Assembly (NCBI GenBank): GCA_964291275.2
Contig: OZ219799.1
Span: 1,178,001-1,242,000, forward strand
From: Bin80 sp964291275
GTDB lineage: Bacteria > Bacteroidota > Rhodothermia > Rhodothermales > Bin80
Direction of reading: 5' to 3'
DNA: 64,000 bases
Of the stretch, positions 26,386 through 36,186 are shown piece after piece (positions within the stretch are counted from its first letter, which is position 1; each line of letters opens with the position of its first letter). The notes under the pieces are model-generated. The model was given only the letters and a program-made list of their open reading frames with translations. It did not search any database and was not told the origin of the DNA. A program made the translations under genes and the position numbers.

Positions 26386-27771
26386 ATGCGAATGCTTATT
26401 GAATCGATTTCAGGGGTCAGAGGAATTTACGGTGCTGGTTTGGATGCACTGGTACTCGTACGCTATAGTCTGGCCTTTGGCCAATTCTGCCTGAATCAGC
26501 CAAATGATCTCCCCAGGCGTGTTGTAGTGGGTCGAGACGCACGTGTTTCTGGGGAGGTGTGTACGCAACTTGTGGTGTCCACGCTGCGCAGCCTTGGAAT
26601 TGAGGTCATAGATGCAGGACTTGTACCGACGCCGACGGTTGCCATGGCCGTTCTGTTCGAAAAGGCAAGAGGAGGTATTGTACTGAGCGCCTCACACAAC
26701 CCGGAAGAGTGGAATGCACTTAAGCTGCTAAATCACAAGAGTGAGTTTTTGTCGCCGGAGGAGGGGGCTGCCGTAATGGATATGGCAAGGCATCCGGAAA
26801 CCCCAATCCACCGGGAGATTGCACCTGGTGTTGTAAGAGCTGGGGAGTATATAGACAGGCATGTTGATGCGATCCTGAATTTGCCATACTATCAACCGGA
26901 TGCAATTGCAGCCATGGGGTATACCGTCGTGGTAGATGGGATCAATTCCGTGGGTGCGCTGGCTATGCCGCACCTGCTCGAGCGTTTGGGGGTTGGCAAT
27001 ATTAAGTTGATCAACGGTGACGTTACGGGCCGGTTTGCTCATCCTGCAGAACCTCTGCCACAGCACCTGTACGGCACAATGGAGTATGTGCGCGAAACGG
27101 GCGCCAATCTGGGCCTGGTTGTTGATCCAGATGTCGACCGATTGGCTCTGATCGATGATCGTGGTGACTACGTGAGCGAAGAGCTAACCCAAGTCATAGC
27201 GGCCGATTTTTTATGGCGCAGGCGCAGTGGGCCGTATGCAACTAATCTGTCTTCCTCCCGAGCGATTGATGATGTCGCTGCACGGTACGGCATGCCGGTT
27301 TATAGGTCTGCGGTTGGAGAGATCAACGTGGTCAAGATGATGCAGCAGCACGGTGCAATTCTTGGGGGAGAAGGTAACGGCGGAGTGATCCTGCCGGAAC
27401 TTCACTATGGCCGGGATGCGCTCGTAGGGGCAGCTATGGTGCTCCAACACCTGGCTGAACTCGGCATCTCACTCTCGGAGTACAGGCGATCATTACCGCA
27501 GTATGTGATTTCCAAGAACAAAGTCCAGGTTGCACATCCTGAGGAAACGCTCGCCCGCTTTGCCGCGAAACATGAAGACAAGGATATCTCCACCATAGAC
27601 GGAGTGAAGATCAACCTACCGGAGGGCTGGGTGCACGTGCGTAAGTCGAACACCGAACCGATCGTACGTATTTACGCAGAAGCGTCTAGTGATCGTGAAG
27701 CCGAATCTCTCGCAAGTCAATACATGGACGACATACGATCCGACAGCAAGGGGGGCGGGGGGATCGTTTGA
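26386..27771 (+). CDS. glmM: phosphohexomutase, probably phosphoglucosamine mutase
   Basis: This alpha-D-phosphohexomutase makes hexosamine or hexose 1-phosphates for the cell wall. It has the phosphoserine loop SASHNP with Ser103, metal-binding DPDVDR, the sugar-binding loop GEGNGG, and the phosphate-binding loop RKSNTEP. With 461 residues the length is right for GlmM. GlmM, ManB and Pgm are hard to separate by eye; GEGNGG is seen in the GlmM/ManB group. The ATG at 26386 gives the family start MRMLIESISGVRG. The longer frame from 26302 overlaps the divergent ctaA start. Confidence 0.85.
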   Translation: MRMLIESISGVRGIYGAGLDALVLVRYSLAFGQFCLNQPNDLPRRVVVGRDARVSGEVCTQLVVSTLRSLGIEVIDAGLVPTPTVAMAVLFEKARGGIVLSASHNPEEWNALKLLNHKSEFLSPEEGAAVMDMARHPETPIHREIAPGVVRAGEYIDRHVDAILNLPYYQPDAIAAMGYTVVVDGINSVGALAMPHLLERLGVGNIKLINGDVTGRFAHPAEPLPQHLYGTMEYVRETGANLGLVVDPDVDRLALIDDRGDYVSEELTQVIAADFLWRRRSGPYATNLSSSRAIDDVAARYGMPVYRSAVGEINVVKMMQQHGAILGGEGNGGVILPELHYGRDALVGAAMVLQHLAELGISLSEYRRSLPQYVISKNKVQVAHPEETLARFAAKHEDKDISTIDGVKINLPEGWVHVRKSNTEPIVRIYAEASSDREAESLASQYMDDIRSDSKGGGGIV

Positions 27772-27782
27772 CCGATCCCCCC
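27757..27782. terminator. bidirectional hairpin between glmM and groEL
   Basis: GGGGGGATCG and CGATCCCCCC form a perfect 10-bp stem around a 6-base loop. It overlaps the glmM stop codon and lies 9 bases from the groEL stop on the other strand. There is no T-run on either side, so this is a strong hairpin between converging genes rather than a classical intrinsic terminator. Confidence 0.5.
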
Positions 27783-27790
27783 GGGAATGC

Positions 27791-29449
27791 CTAGAAGCCC
27801 ATTCCGCCGCCCATGCCACCCATACCACCGCCACCATGATCGTGGTGGTCTCCACCACCAGCGGCGCCTTTTGGCTCAGGGCGATCTGCTACCACTGCTT
27901 CGGTAGTCAACAGCAAGCCGCTGACTGAGGAAGCATTTTCCAGGGCAGCACGCACCACTTTGGTGGGATCAATGACCCCAGCACCCATCAGTGCTTCGTA
28001 CTCTTCGGTACGCGCATTATAACCGAAATCACCTTCACCTTCCTTGACTTTCTGGGCAACGATAGAACCTTCATCGCCGGCGTTTGCAGCAATCTGGCGC
28101 AGAGGTTCTTCAAGGGCACGACGCACAATGTTGACGCCGATCGTCTGATCTTCGTTGTCGGTATCGGCTTTGTCAAGCGCGCTAATTGACCGGATAAGTG
28201 CAACCCCGCCGCCCGGAACGATGCCCTCCTCAATGGCAGCGCGCGTTGCATGCAGCGCATCTTCGACGCGGGCCTTTTTCTCTTTCATCTCCGGTTCGGT
28301 TGCAGCACCGATTTTGAGAACAGCGACGCCACCGCTCAGTTTTGCCAGGCGTTCCTGCAGTTTTTCGCGGTCGTAGTCACTGGTGGTTGTCTCGATCTGC
28401 TGTCTGATCTGGTTCGTGCGGGCTTTGATCTGGTCTGTTTGTCCTGCACCATCGACAATGACTGTAGTGTCTTTGTCGGTCACGATGCGCTTGGCCTGAC
28501 CCAAATAATCCAGCACGGCATTCTCCAGACGGTAACCTTTTTCTTCACTGATCACCGTGCCGCCTGTAAGGATTGCGATATCTTCCAGCATTGCTTTCCG
28601 GCGGTCACCAAAGCCAGGGGCTTTGACTGCGGCCACACGGAGCGTGCCACGCAGTTTGTTCACCACCATCGTTGCAAGGGCCTCTCCCTCGACATCTTCG
28701 GCGATCACAAGAAGCGGAGAGCTGGTCTGTGCAATTTTCTCCAGAATCGGGAGTAAATCCTTCATCGCGGAGATTTTCTTGTCGAAGATGAGCAGATAGG
28801 CATCTTCAAGGACAGTTTCCATGTCATCGGGGTTCGTCACGAAGTAAGGTGACAGATATCCACGATCAAACTGCATTCCTTCGACCACATCCAGGGTGGT
28901 TTCTGTTCCTCTGGCTTCTTCGACAGTAATGACACCATCTTTGCCAACGCGCTCAAAGGCATCTGCAATCAGCGTACCGATTGCTTCATCGTTGTTGGCA
29001 CTGATCGAGCCAACCTGGGCGATTTCGTTACGGCCTTCAATATCGCGGCTCAGTGTGCGGAGGTGCGAAACGATCTGGGCAACGGCTTTGTCGATGCCAC
29101 GCTTAAGGTCCATGGGATTGGCGCCGGCAGTGACATTCTTGAGGCCAGCCGTCATGATTGCCTGAGCAAGGACAGTTGCTGTTGTTGTTCCGTCGCCGGC
29201 CACATCACTGGTTTTGGAGGCGACCTCCTTGACCATCTGAGCGCCTACATTCTCAAGCTTATCTTCTAGCTCAACTTCTTTGGCTACCGTTACACCATCT
29301 TTGGTGACGGTTGGGGACCCGAATTTTTTCTCAATGATGACGTTGCGACCCTTGGGTCCAAGCGTCACTTTGACTGCGCTCGCAAGTTGGTCTACGCCGC
29401 GCTTGAGAGCGCCGCGAGCGTCTGCGTCGAAAACGATTTGTTTTGCCAT
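27791..29449 (-). CDS. groL: chaperonin GroEL
   Basis: This is the 60-kDa folding chaperonin, 552 residues and full length. It has the ATP-binding GDGTTTATVLAQA near residue 86 and the usual equatorial, intermediate and apical regions. The C-terminal tail ends in a Gly-Met repeat (GGMGGMGGGMGF) preceded by a His-rich DHHDHGG segment. It lies 38 bases after groES and must be in the same transcript. Control by HrcA is suggested by the CIRCE element upstream of groES. Confidence 0.98.
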   Translation of the reverse strand: MAKQIVFDADARGALKRGVDQLASAVKVTLGPKGRNVIIEKKFGSPTVTKDGVTVAKEVELEDKLENVGAQMVKEVASKTSDVAGDGTTTATVLAQAIMTAGLKNVTAGANPMDLKRGIDKAVAQIVSHLRTLSRDIEGRNEIAQVGSISANNDEAIGTLIADAFERVGKDGVITVEEARGTETTLDVVEGMQFDRGYLSPYFVTNPDDMETVLEDAYLLIFDKKISAMKDLLPILEKIAQTSSPLLVIAEDVEGEALATMVVNKLRGTLRVAAVKAPGFGDRRKAMLEDIAILTGGTVISEEKGYRLENAVLDYLGQAKRIVTDKDTTVIVDGAGQTDQIKARTNQIRQQIETTTSDYDREKLQERLAKLSGGVAVLKIGAATEPEMKEKKARVEDALHATRAAIEEGIVPGGGVALIRSISALDKADTDNEDQTIGVNIVRRALEEPLRQIAANAGDEGSIVAQKVKEGEGDFGYNARTEEYEALMGAGVIDPTKVVRAALENASSVSGLLLTTEAVVADRPEPKGAAGGGDHHDHGGGGMGGMGGGMGF

Positions 29450-29487
29450 GGTATTTGACTGGGGTTAGGTTGGGTTGATGTAATTCG

Positions 29488-29772
29488 TTACTGAATGATG
29501 CCGAGAATGTCACTCTCGCGCATGATCATGTACTCAGTGTTATCGAGTGTGACCTCTGTTCCTGAGTACTTGCCGTACAGCACGGTATCACCCGGCTCGA
29601 CAGTCATGGCGATTTTGTTTCCGTTCTCAACACGACCGGGGCCAACAGCCAGGACAATACCTCGCTGAGGCTTTTCTTTGGCCGTATCCGGGATGTAGAG
29701 GCCGCTTGCAGTCTGCTCTTCAGCATCCTGCGTTTGTACGACCACGCGATCGCTAAGGGGTTGGATTTTCAT
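29488..29772 (-). CDS. groS: co-chaperonin GroES
   Basis: This is the 94-residue lid of the GroEL cage. The start (MKIQPLSDRVVV) and the strand VEPGDTVLYGKYSGTEV are characteristic. It has the mobile loop around EEQTASGLYIPDTAKEKP, with the family's hydrophobic tripeptide GLYIP. It is the first gene of the operon with groEL; a CIRCE operator lies about 50 bases upstream. Confidence 0.97.
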   Translation of the reverse strand: MKIQPLSDRVVVQTQDAEEQTASGLYIPDTAKEKPQRGIVLAVGPGRVENGNKIAMTVEPGDTVLYGKYSGTEVTLDNTEYMIMRESDILGIIQ

Positions 29773-29821
29773 GATTTGTAAATGGATTAGGTGGTGGTTA
29801 GGCTTGGGTTTTCTGCAGTTG

Positions 29822-29848
29822 TTAGCAGTCTACGTTGGTGAGTGCTAA
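29822..29848 (-). promoter_or_regulatory. CIRCE operator (HrcA site)
   Basis: TTAGCAGTC, nine bases, then GAGTGCTAA matches the CIRCE inverted repeat (TTAGCACTC-N9-GAGTGCTAA) with a single mismatch. It sits about 50 bases upstream of groES, the standard position for repression by HrcA. hrcA itself is not in the window. Confidence 0.88.
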
Positions 29849-30418
29849 CAAAAATGCAGCGAATTTGTTTCTGCGAAGTATACACCGTACTGTTGTTCGG
29901 AGAGACGTAGCAGCGCATTCAATTGGCGGACTCCGCAAACGGTGTGCCACCCTGTGGTGTGCCAAAAATAGCAGTCACTGGGTGCCAACATGTCAGATGA
30001 CCATACAGATATGACAATTTGGGGACCTATATACCTGAGCAGTCATGTTAGGCCCGTTTGTGGAGAACCTTTGAGGAGGAATTCATGGAATGCTATACTC
30101 GCGCAGCAAAATGAAGCGTATGGGAAAGCAAAATCGGCTGGAGATCAATCGCCCTCAGCAAGTTTTTCTCACTGGGCAAAGGATTCACGGCACTCAGACG
30201 CAAGTTTGAATGGTTACCTGAATATTCGTTCAAAATATTTCGCTACACGCTGAAATACCATGCGGACAATGCGGCCGCAAGCATACTGGTCTCCGGGATT
30301 CGGGCAACTGCACGGTGAGGGACATTCGGATACTAACCCCTGTGACCTGTGAAATAGATACGCGAATCGCTGCACAATATCGGTTTACTCGGGTAGACAA
30401 TATCCTATAGACTGACGC
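29849..30418. other. long intergenic region upstream of groES
   Basis: This region should contain the groESL promoter on the minus strand. Frames on the plus strand (for example 29990-30253) show no family motif. One oddity is AGGAGG (30074-30079) placed five bases before an ATG that opens only a nine-residue frame (MECYTRAAK). I see no RNA gene. Confidence 0.35.
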
Positions 30419-30871
30419 ATGATCCCCCGTATTAGCTGGACTGGTTGGTGTGGGTCTCTGTTGCTCATGGGGATCCTGGCGGTATTTGCTAGTTTGCCCC
30501 CATGGGTTAGTGAGCCGATGCGAATAGGGTTAATGTACGGATTCGACCCGCTTTGTCATCAGATAGCCGAACGGTCACCTCATATCAATGGGGTGCAACT
30601 GGCCGTATGTCATCGTTGCTATGGCGTACTGGTTGGTTTGGCACTGGGGCCGATTGCAGCATTGATTATTCGGGGATGGGCCAACCGATATGGCCGCATT
30701 CTTATCGTTGCATCACTTGTGCCGCTGACTTTGGATTGGGGATTGGGAATTGTTGGCATTTGGGCAAATACTGCGGAAAGCAGGTTTATTACGGGGGCGA
30801 TCTTTGGAGTGGTTGCAGGCATTCTGGTCGCCAGAGCTATGGCATGGCACCGGTCTTCGATGCAGCTCTGA
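30419..30871 (+). CDS. DUF2085 family membrane protein
   Basis: This 150-residue membrane protein has four hydrophobic segments. The DUF2085 hallmark lies between segments 1 and 2: DPLCHQIAERSPHINGVQLAVCHRCYGVL, cited here in part as CHQIAERS and AVCHRCYG. These Cys and His residues could bind a metal. The family is common in Bacteroidota; its function is unknown. It stands alone, with about 250 bases to the next gene. Confidence 0.8.
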   Translation: MIPRISWTGWCGSLLLMGILAVFASLPPWVSEPMRIGLMYGFDPLCHQIAERSPHINGVQLAVCHRCYGVLVGLALGPIAALIIRGWANRYGRILIVASLVPLTLDWGLGIVGIWANTAESRFITGAIFGVVAGILVARAMAWHRSSMQL

Positions 30872-31126
30872 TAATTCAGTGGATTAAGGTGCATCCGCCA
30901 ATATTGTCCCAGTATCTACGACTGGGCGAGTTGTTGCCGAAACGATTCCGCCTTGGTGCAGAACAGTCAAATAGATCCCAGGATAGGTACATAATTCCTG
31001 GATAATTAAGATCGAGCAGCCGTTAGCAATCTCCTGGCAGTTTGTTATCTTGTAGGTGTTCGGAATGCTCCTAAGCAGTGTTCAGGTAGTGTTCGTGAGA
31101 TACAACCATAATTAATCAAGCTCCTG

Positions 31127-31657
31127 ATGCCTTCGAAAAATCAATCTATCCTTGTTGGTGGACTCATTGCCGCTGTTCTCGGTACCGGTGTTGCAGTGGT
31201 ACAGAATTTATCCGGTGCCAACGATCCAACAAATCAAAACCCGGTCCTGGGTATGATATTTGGTCTGCTGGGCTGTATGATAATGCTTACCAGTGGTTTG
31301 ATAGCTGTTTGGCATTATACTACAGAAAATGAGCTTACAATCAAGGGTAAGCAAGGCGTTGGAATCGGTGTGTTGGCTGGGTTGGTCTATGCCGTGACTG
31401 TACTGATCCTAGGGTGGCTGTTGATTTTATTGAATGTAATGCCATCCCCCGAAGAAGCAATGGAGATGGTACGTGCCACGGGTGCATTCGATGCGCCGGG
31501 GACCGAACAGGCAGCATCCTTTACTGAGATGATGATAACTTGGGGAGGGCCGATTTTCGCCCTGATAGGCGGGGTCATAATGGGGTTGGTAGGTGGAGCG
31601 ATTGGTGCTGCCTTATTTAAACGCGGTCCCGATCCAGAGTCCGAGCTCTTGAGTTAA
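31127..31657 (+). CDS. four-segment membrane protein, possibly DUF4199-like
   Basis: This 176-residue protein has hydrophobic segments near residues 8-25, 40-62, 77-103 and 137-163. There is an extracytoplasmic loop rich in acidic and Met residues between segments 3 and 4. The layout and the Gly-rich segments resemble DUF4199 proteins of Bacteroidota, whose role is unknown. The match is by general appearance only. A perfect 8-bp hairpin follows 28 bases after the stop. Confidence 0.6.
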   Translation: MPSKNQSILVGGLIAAVLGTGVAVVQNLSGANDPTNQNPVLGMIFGLLGCMIMLTSGLIAVWHYTTENELTIKGKQGVGIGVLAGLVYAVTVLILGWLLILLNVMPSPEEAMEMVRATGAFDAPGTEQAASFTEMMITWGGPIFALIGGVIMGLVGGAIGAALFKRGPDPESELLS

Positions 31658-31685
31658 CATTGGAATCAACTTGGAGATGCCTTCG

Positions 31686-31707
31686 TGTTGCTTGTCAATA
31701 AGCAACA
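31686..31707 (+). terminator. hairpin downstream of the membrane-protein gene
   Basis: TGTTGCTT and AAGCAACA form an 8-bp stem with a 6-base loop; two more pairs outside extend it, one of them G-U. A run of six T appears only about 22 bases later, so it is at best an atypical terminator. Confidence 0.35.
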
Positions 31708-31834
31708 TGTGTGCGTATGGTCCATGTTGTTTTTTCTTTGTTCCCAAGGTAGAGCCTGTGATTTGACCACTGGAGGCGTTTTTGCTGTGCTGTTGCGCGT
31801 ATCGGGTTTATTTCTGCTGACCCGAAGGGATTGA

Positions 31835-33232
31835 ATGCATTCGAATACACAAATCGTTGCTCTTCTTCTTGGCCTGTGTTTTCTAGGCAGTGCGGGAGAA
31901 AAGCCGGTTAGGGAAAACCGGAGCGAGCCAGCGAAACCCAATATCGTCTTCATCTACATTGATGACCTGGGGTGGGGGGACGTTGGATTCAATGGCAGTA
32001 CCTACTACGAAACCCCAAACGTAGATCGGCTTGCAAGTCAGGGGATTATTTTTTCGCAAGCCTACGCAAATGCCCCCAATTGTGCCCCAAGTAGGGCCTC
32101 AGTGATGACCGGACAGTACACACCACGGCATAAGATTTACACGGTGGGAACTTCCAAGCGGGGTAGGGAAGAGGACCGCGGTATGATTCCTGTTCCGAAC
32201 ACAGAAAACCTGCCGCTCCATTATACGACGCTGGCTGAGGCACTGGGAGATGCAGGATATACCACTGGCCACTTCGGAAAGTGGCATCTGGGAGAAACGG
32301 GTTTTCATCCTGAAGACCAGGGTTTTGATGTGAATGTTGGTGGATACAAAAGCGGATCACCACGCGGAGGGTACTTTCCGCCCTATAATAATCCAAAACT
32401 TGTCGATGGTCCTGACGGTGAATACCTCACGGATCGTCTTACAAACGAGGCCATCACATTTATTGATCATAATAAAGAAGGGCCGTTTTTCTTGTATTTG
32501 TCTCACTACGCAGTGCATACTCCAATACAGGCGCAGGCAGATATTAAAGCAAAGTATGAGCACAAGGCCCCCAACGGAGGTCAAAAGAATCCTACATATG
32601 CTGCTATGATTGAGAGCGCGGATCGTAGCGTGGGGAGCGTGTTAGAGCGGCTTGCAGCGTTAGGATTGACAGACAATACATTGGTTATTTTCTATTCTGA
32701 CAATGGTGGAGCCGTCCAGGCTACTTCCAATCAGCCGCTCAGGGGCTACAAGGGAATGTTGTATGAGGGCGGTATTCGCGTCCCGCTGGCCGTAAAATGG
32801 CCGGTAAGAATCACATCTGGCCGGGTGGATAGCACTCCTGTGATTGGAATTGATTTTTATCCCACCCTCTTGGAGATAGCCGGTGCCGAGCCTCCGGTGC
32901 ACATTATGGATGGGGTAAGCCTCGTCCCGATCCTAACCGGGAGCAGCGGTTTGACAGCGAGGAACCTTTACTGGCATTTTCCGGCATACCTTGAGGCGTC
33001 AAAGGGAATACCTGGGCCGTGGCGTACGACGCCGGCCGGGGTAATACGGAGTGGAGATCACAAGCTGATCGAATTCTTTGAGGATGGTGTACTGGAGCTT
33101 TACGACTTGCGCAAAGATCCCGGAGAGTCCACCAATCTGGTGGGTCAGCTATCGGAGAAGGCAGAACTGCTGCACGGAAGCCTCAGGAGTTGGCGCGAAA
33201 AGGTCGGAGCCGATATGCCGAAGTTGAAGTAA
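31835..33232 (+). CDS. secreted sulfatase (type I, formylglycine-dependent)
   Basis: This hydrolyses sulfate esters, probably of polysaccharide or glycan origin, outside the cytoplasm. A signal peptide is present at residues 1-21. The metal-binding DDLGWGD follows near residue 42. The formylglycine site is Cys83 in CAPSR followed by ASVMTG. Further landmarks are GKWHLGE, the DNGG motif and RGYKG. At 465 residues it is a single-domain S1-type sulfatase. Activity requires a formylglycine-generating enzyme, which is not in the window. No carbohydrate-utilisation partners flank it, so it is an orphan here. Confidence 0.92.
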   Translation: MHSNTQIVALLLGLCFLGSAGEKPVRENRSEPAKPNIVFIYIDDLGWGDVGFNGSTYYETPNVDRLASQGIIFSQAYANAPNCAPSRASVMTGQYTPRHKIYTVGTSKRGREEDRGMIPVPNTENLPLHYTTLAEALGDAGYTTGHFGKWHLGETGFHPEDQGFDVNVGGYKSGSPRGGYFPPYNNPKLVDGPDGEYLTDRLTNEAITFIDHNKEGPFFLYLSHYAVHTPIQAQADIKAKYEHKAPNGGQKNPTYAAMIESADRSVGSVLERLAALGLTDNTLVIFYSDNGGAVQATSNQPLRGYKGMLYEGGIRVPLAVKWPVRITSGRVDSTPVIGIDFYPTLLEIAGAEPPVHIMDGVSLVPILTGSSGLTARNLYWHFPAYLEASKGIPGPWRTTPAGVIRSGDHKLIEFFEDGVLELYDLRKDPGESTNLVGQLSEKAELLHGSLRSWREKVGADMPKLK

Positions 33233-33326
33233 TGGCCGGTTAAGTTCTTGGTGCAGCAGATATTGAGAATCAAACAGTAGCTTTCAGAAAACACTGCCAA
33301 GTGCATAATAACCTAATCCCACAAAG

Positions 33327-34285
33327 ATGCCAAAAAATGAAATACAGGAAATACACACGCTTGATCCCGTGAGCAGCTTGCGGGAGGTTTGGCCTCACGA
33401 GGCCCACGACTTTACTCCATGGCTGGTTGAACATATTGGCATGCTGAATAAAGCATTGAACATGGAATTGGAAGTGTTGGAGATTGAGAAAACTCTACCG
33501 GGTGCTGGCCGTGTGGATATCTATTCCCGGCACGCGAATACCGGGGAAATTGTACTCATTGAAAATCAACTTGGGGGGCGGATGATTCACACTGTCTCCG
33601 ATTGCTGGGGTATGCTGCCAAGGCGGAAGCCAATATCTTGGTATGGGTAGCCGGAGAATTTGCCCCGTATCATCTCAGTATCCTGGAATGGTTGAACGAA
33701 GCCGATACCATCAACGTGTATGCCGTTAAGGTACTGGTCTATCGCGTTGGTGAAGTCTTGGCTGCCGATTTTCAGACAGCGGTTGAGCCACCTCAATCGC
33801 GAGAGCCTCCGCCGCCTACTGACAAGAAGGCGGCGAATACTCTTTATGCAGAGTTTTATCGGCCGCTAGTGGCAAGGTTATGCCAGAGCGGGATCAATAA
33901 AGTTGGGAAGGGAGGATGGAGAGGCCGGTGGAGATCATTCCAGACTGGGCTCCCTGGGGCTGTCTATGTTACCAGAGCCGAAGACAGGAAGATTCAGGTG
34001 TTTCTGTCCCTCGACCGCAGCCAAGAAAGGTTCAGGAAATTGCAGGAGCACAAAGAGGAAATTAATCGTAAGTTGTCAAGAACTGTTTTGTGGACGGGGG
34101 AGCGCAATTGGTATCGCATTATACTCGAAAGTAATGATTCGTTTGGCTTGACTGCTAACGAGGAAGAATGGGAGATTACTCGCCAGTGGATGACTCAAAA
34201 CTTGCCTTTGCTTAGGGATGTTCTTCAACCACACATAGACCAACTGAGAGAAGACGAGGAGGCAGTGTCTGGCACACCGGAGTGA
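33327..34285 (+). pseudogene. DUF4268 nuclease-like protein, frameshifted
   Basis: The N-terminal part (to about 33578) reads VDIYSRHANTGEIVLIENQLG, a PD-(D/E)XK-like core with Asp and Glu-x-Gln. The rest continues in the +1 frame with LLGYAAKAEANILVWVAGEF and a C-terminal DUF4268 domain to the stop. The break falls at a run of six G (33573-33578). One more G would give QLGGADDSHCLRLLGYAA, matching the family pattern. So the gene is either broken, phase-variable or mis-sequenced. DUF4268 proteins are of unknown function, often near defence genes; here no such neighbours are seen. Confidence 0.8.
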
Positions 34286-34538
34286 CACTGCAAGTACGAA
34301 GTTATTGCGAAACTACTTCAACATCCGAAATGGTGCCATTAAAACCTTTATAGGGACGGTTGTAACCTCATCCAAGGATTTTGCAAGAGCTTCAAATGTA
34401 AATCCATACCATTCAGTCTAGGGCGCTTACTTCGTATCGTCCAAGACACGCTTTGGGCCAGTATTGTTGCTTGAACTCCTTACTCAACCGTATCCGTATG
34501 TGAGGAGTCCGGACAATCGTATCGCTTGTTTGATGTTC

Positions 34539-35042
34539 TCAAGGTAGACGCCTTGCGTAGGGTCTGCGAACTCCCTTAGGTTGACCGATTATTGCACTAA
34601 GCAAAATTGCTGTCCGCGCCGACGATTGATCATTAAGCTGCCGAGCAATGGTACGTGCTGCGGGTGTAGCTGAAATACGCCTCCTTGGTGTGGTGCTCAG
34701 AATTATGGGCACAACCTGGGCCGGTTGCGTTCGCTTGATCGAGGTCGATTTTTTGGGTTGGGCGGCACTGAAGGGAATGTTTTCGGACTCGACACTGTCG
34801 TGGGGGCGGAACTCATCATGCCAATTAAAGGGCACGGAAACGACCTCCGGCTGTGGGGTTGGAGGTGGTGCACTGGACTGAGGTTGCTCTCTCGGTGAAC
34901 CCGAAAAGTCTCCCAACACATCTTCGAGAGACCAGGGCTCCTGTTTCTTCTGCTCTCGTTGCTTCTTTTTGGCGGCTTTACCCAATAGAGTAAAAACGAG
35001 ATACAGCACACCAAGAATGATATAGAGAAGCGTTTCGTTCAT
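34539..35042 (-). CDS. single-pass membrane protein of unknown function
   Basis: This 167-residue protein starts with one hydrophobic segment (residues 4-21) and then a Lys-rich stretch (KAAKKKQREQKKQ). A long Pro- and Ser-rich, probably unstructured, middle follows. The short C-terminal motif AILLSAIIGQPKGVRRPY resembles the conserved end of small Bacteroidota proteins that I know only as hypothetical. It follows mutY by 13 bases on the same strand and is probably co-transcribed. Confidence 0.6.
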   Translation of the reverse strand: MNETLLYIILGVLYLVFTLLGKAAKKKQREQKKQEPWSLEDVLGDFSGSPREQPQSSAPPPTPQPEVVSVPFNWHDEFRPHDSVESENIPFSAAQPKKSTSIKRTQPAQVVPIILSTTPRRRISATPAARTIARQLNDQSSARTAILLSAIIGQPKGVRRPYARRLP

Positions 35043-35055
35043 CTTGTTTCAGTTG

Positions 35056-36186
35056 TCAAGCTGTGAGAAGATTCAGGATGCGTCGATTGGCTTTTGGGAA
35101 CGCAAACCGGTGTAATGCATCAGGCTCGACCCAGGTGGTTGTCAAACCTCCTGCCGACACTGGTTTTCCATGGACAATTGTACATTCATACACCCGAAGA
35201 GTAATCCGGAAGTGGGTATATGCATGCTTAACCTCACCAACCATATCCCCCACAGCTACCTGTACGCCAAGCTCTTCACGCAGTTCACGCGCGCAGGTTT
35301 CCGGTCCTGATTCACCATGTTTTGCCTTGCCGCCCGGCAGTTCCCAGAGACCGCCCAGAAGACCTTTAGGGGCTCGTTGCTGAATGAATATTTGTCCCAT
35401 GGGATTACGGAGTATCCCGGCAGCTACATCATAGTGTGGAATAGGGCCCTTTTTCTTTGGAGCCGGATAGATTTCTGGAGCACCTTCTGACCAGGAGAGG
35501 CAATGATTTTGAAGTGGGCAAACAGTGCATCGGGGGCGTTTAGGTGTACATACCTGTGAACCAAGCTCCATCATTGCCTGATTATAATCCCCGGGTCGAA
35601 TCCTGTAGAGTAGCATATCAGCGAGTTGCTGGACGGATTTAGCTGGGCTCCCGGGATGTGCAAATAGGCGGGAAAGTACACGGCGAACATTTCCGTCAAC
35701 GGCAGCTACAGCTTCTCCAAATGCAATAGAAGCAATTGCCCGACTCGTATATGGACCAATTCCGGGAAGCGAACGTAATTCGCTGCAGTTTGAGGGAAGA
35801 TGACCTGAGGCAACGACTTCCCGGGCTGCTGCGTGTAAATTACGGGCCCGTGCGTAGTATCCGAGTCCTTCCCAAATGCGCAACACCTCATCCAAGTCTG
35901 CCTCGGCCAATGCCTCAAGTGTTGGGAATGCTGTCAGAAACCGCTCGTAGTATGCCCAAACCTGATCAACCCGGGTTTGCTGAAGCATGACCTCCGAGAG
36001 CCAAATCGCGTACAGGTCCGTTATATCACGCCAGGGAAGGTTCCGACGATGGAGATCGTACCAATCCAAAAGTGCTTTTTGGAGCTCTTTCGTTACAGTT
36101 GTAGGTATCCGGGTATCCAAAAGAATAAGTGAACATATTTCACCGATACTACGGTTCTCGTGGGTTACCTGTTCGGTTGACTTCAT
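35056..36186 (-). CDS. mutY: A/G-specific adenine glycosylase
   Basis: MutY removes adenine mispaired with 8-oxoguanine. It shows the catalytic Glu in SEVMLQQT, the helix-hairpin-helix LPGIGPYTSRA, the catalytic Asp in VDGNVRRVL, and the [4Fe-4S] cysteines C-x6-C-x2-C-x5-C in CTPKRPRCTVCPLQNHC. The C-terminal NUDIX-like recognition domain begins near residue 240, with LWELPGGK. The ATG given overlaps the start codon of the divergent Omp85 gene; a TTG about 70 bases inside (before DTRIPTT) is a realistic alternative. Confidence 0.93.
   Translation of the reverse strand: MKSTEQVTHENRSIGEICSLILLDTRIPTTVTKELQKALLDWYDLHRRNLPWRDITDLYAIWLSEVMLQQTRVDQVWAYYERFLTAFPTLEALAEADLDEVLRIWEGLGYYARARNLHAAAREVVASGHLPSNCSELRSLPGIGPYTSRAIASIAFGEAVAAVDGNVRRVLSRLFAHPGSPAKSVQQLADMLLYRIRPGDYNQAMMELGSQVCTPKRPRCTVCPLQNHCLSWSEGAPEIYPAPKKKGPIPHYDVAAGILRNPMGQIFIQQRAPKGLLGGLWELPGGKAKHGESGPETCARELREELGVQVAVGDMVGEVKHAYTHFRITLRVYECTIVHGKPVSAGGLTTTWVEPDALHRFAFPKANRRILNLLTA

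Noticed and set aside
29990..30253. An 87-codon plus-strand frame in the groES upstream region.
   Set aside because: No family motif and an implausible composition; likely chance.
35987..36184. N-terminal extension of the Omp85 protein by 66 residues.
   Set aside because: It is antisense to mutY, and a clean signal peptide starts at 36185.
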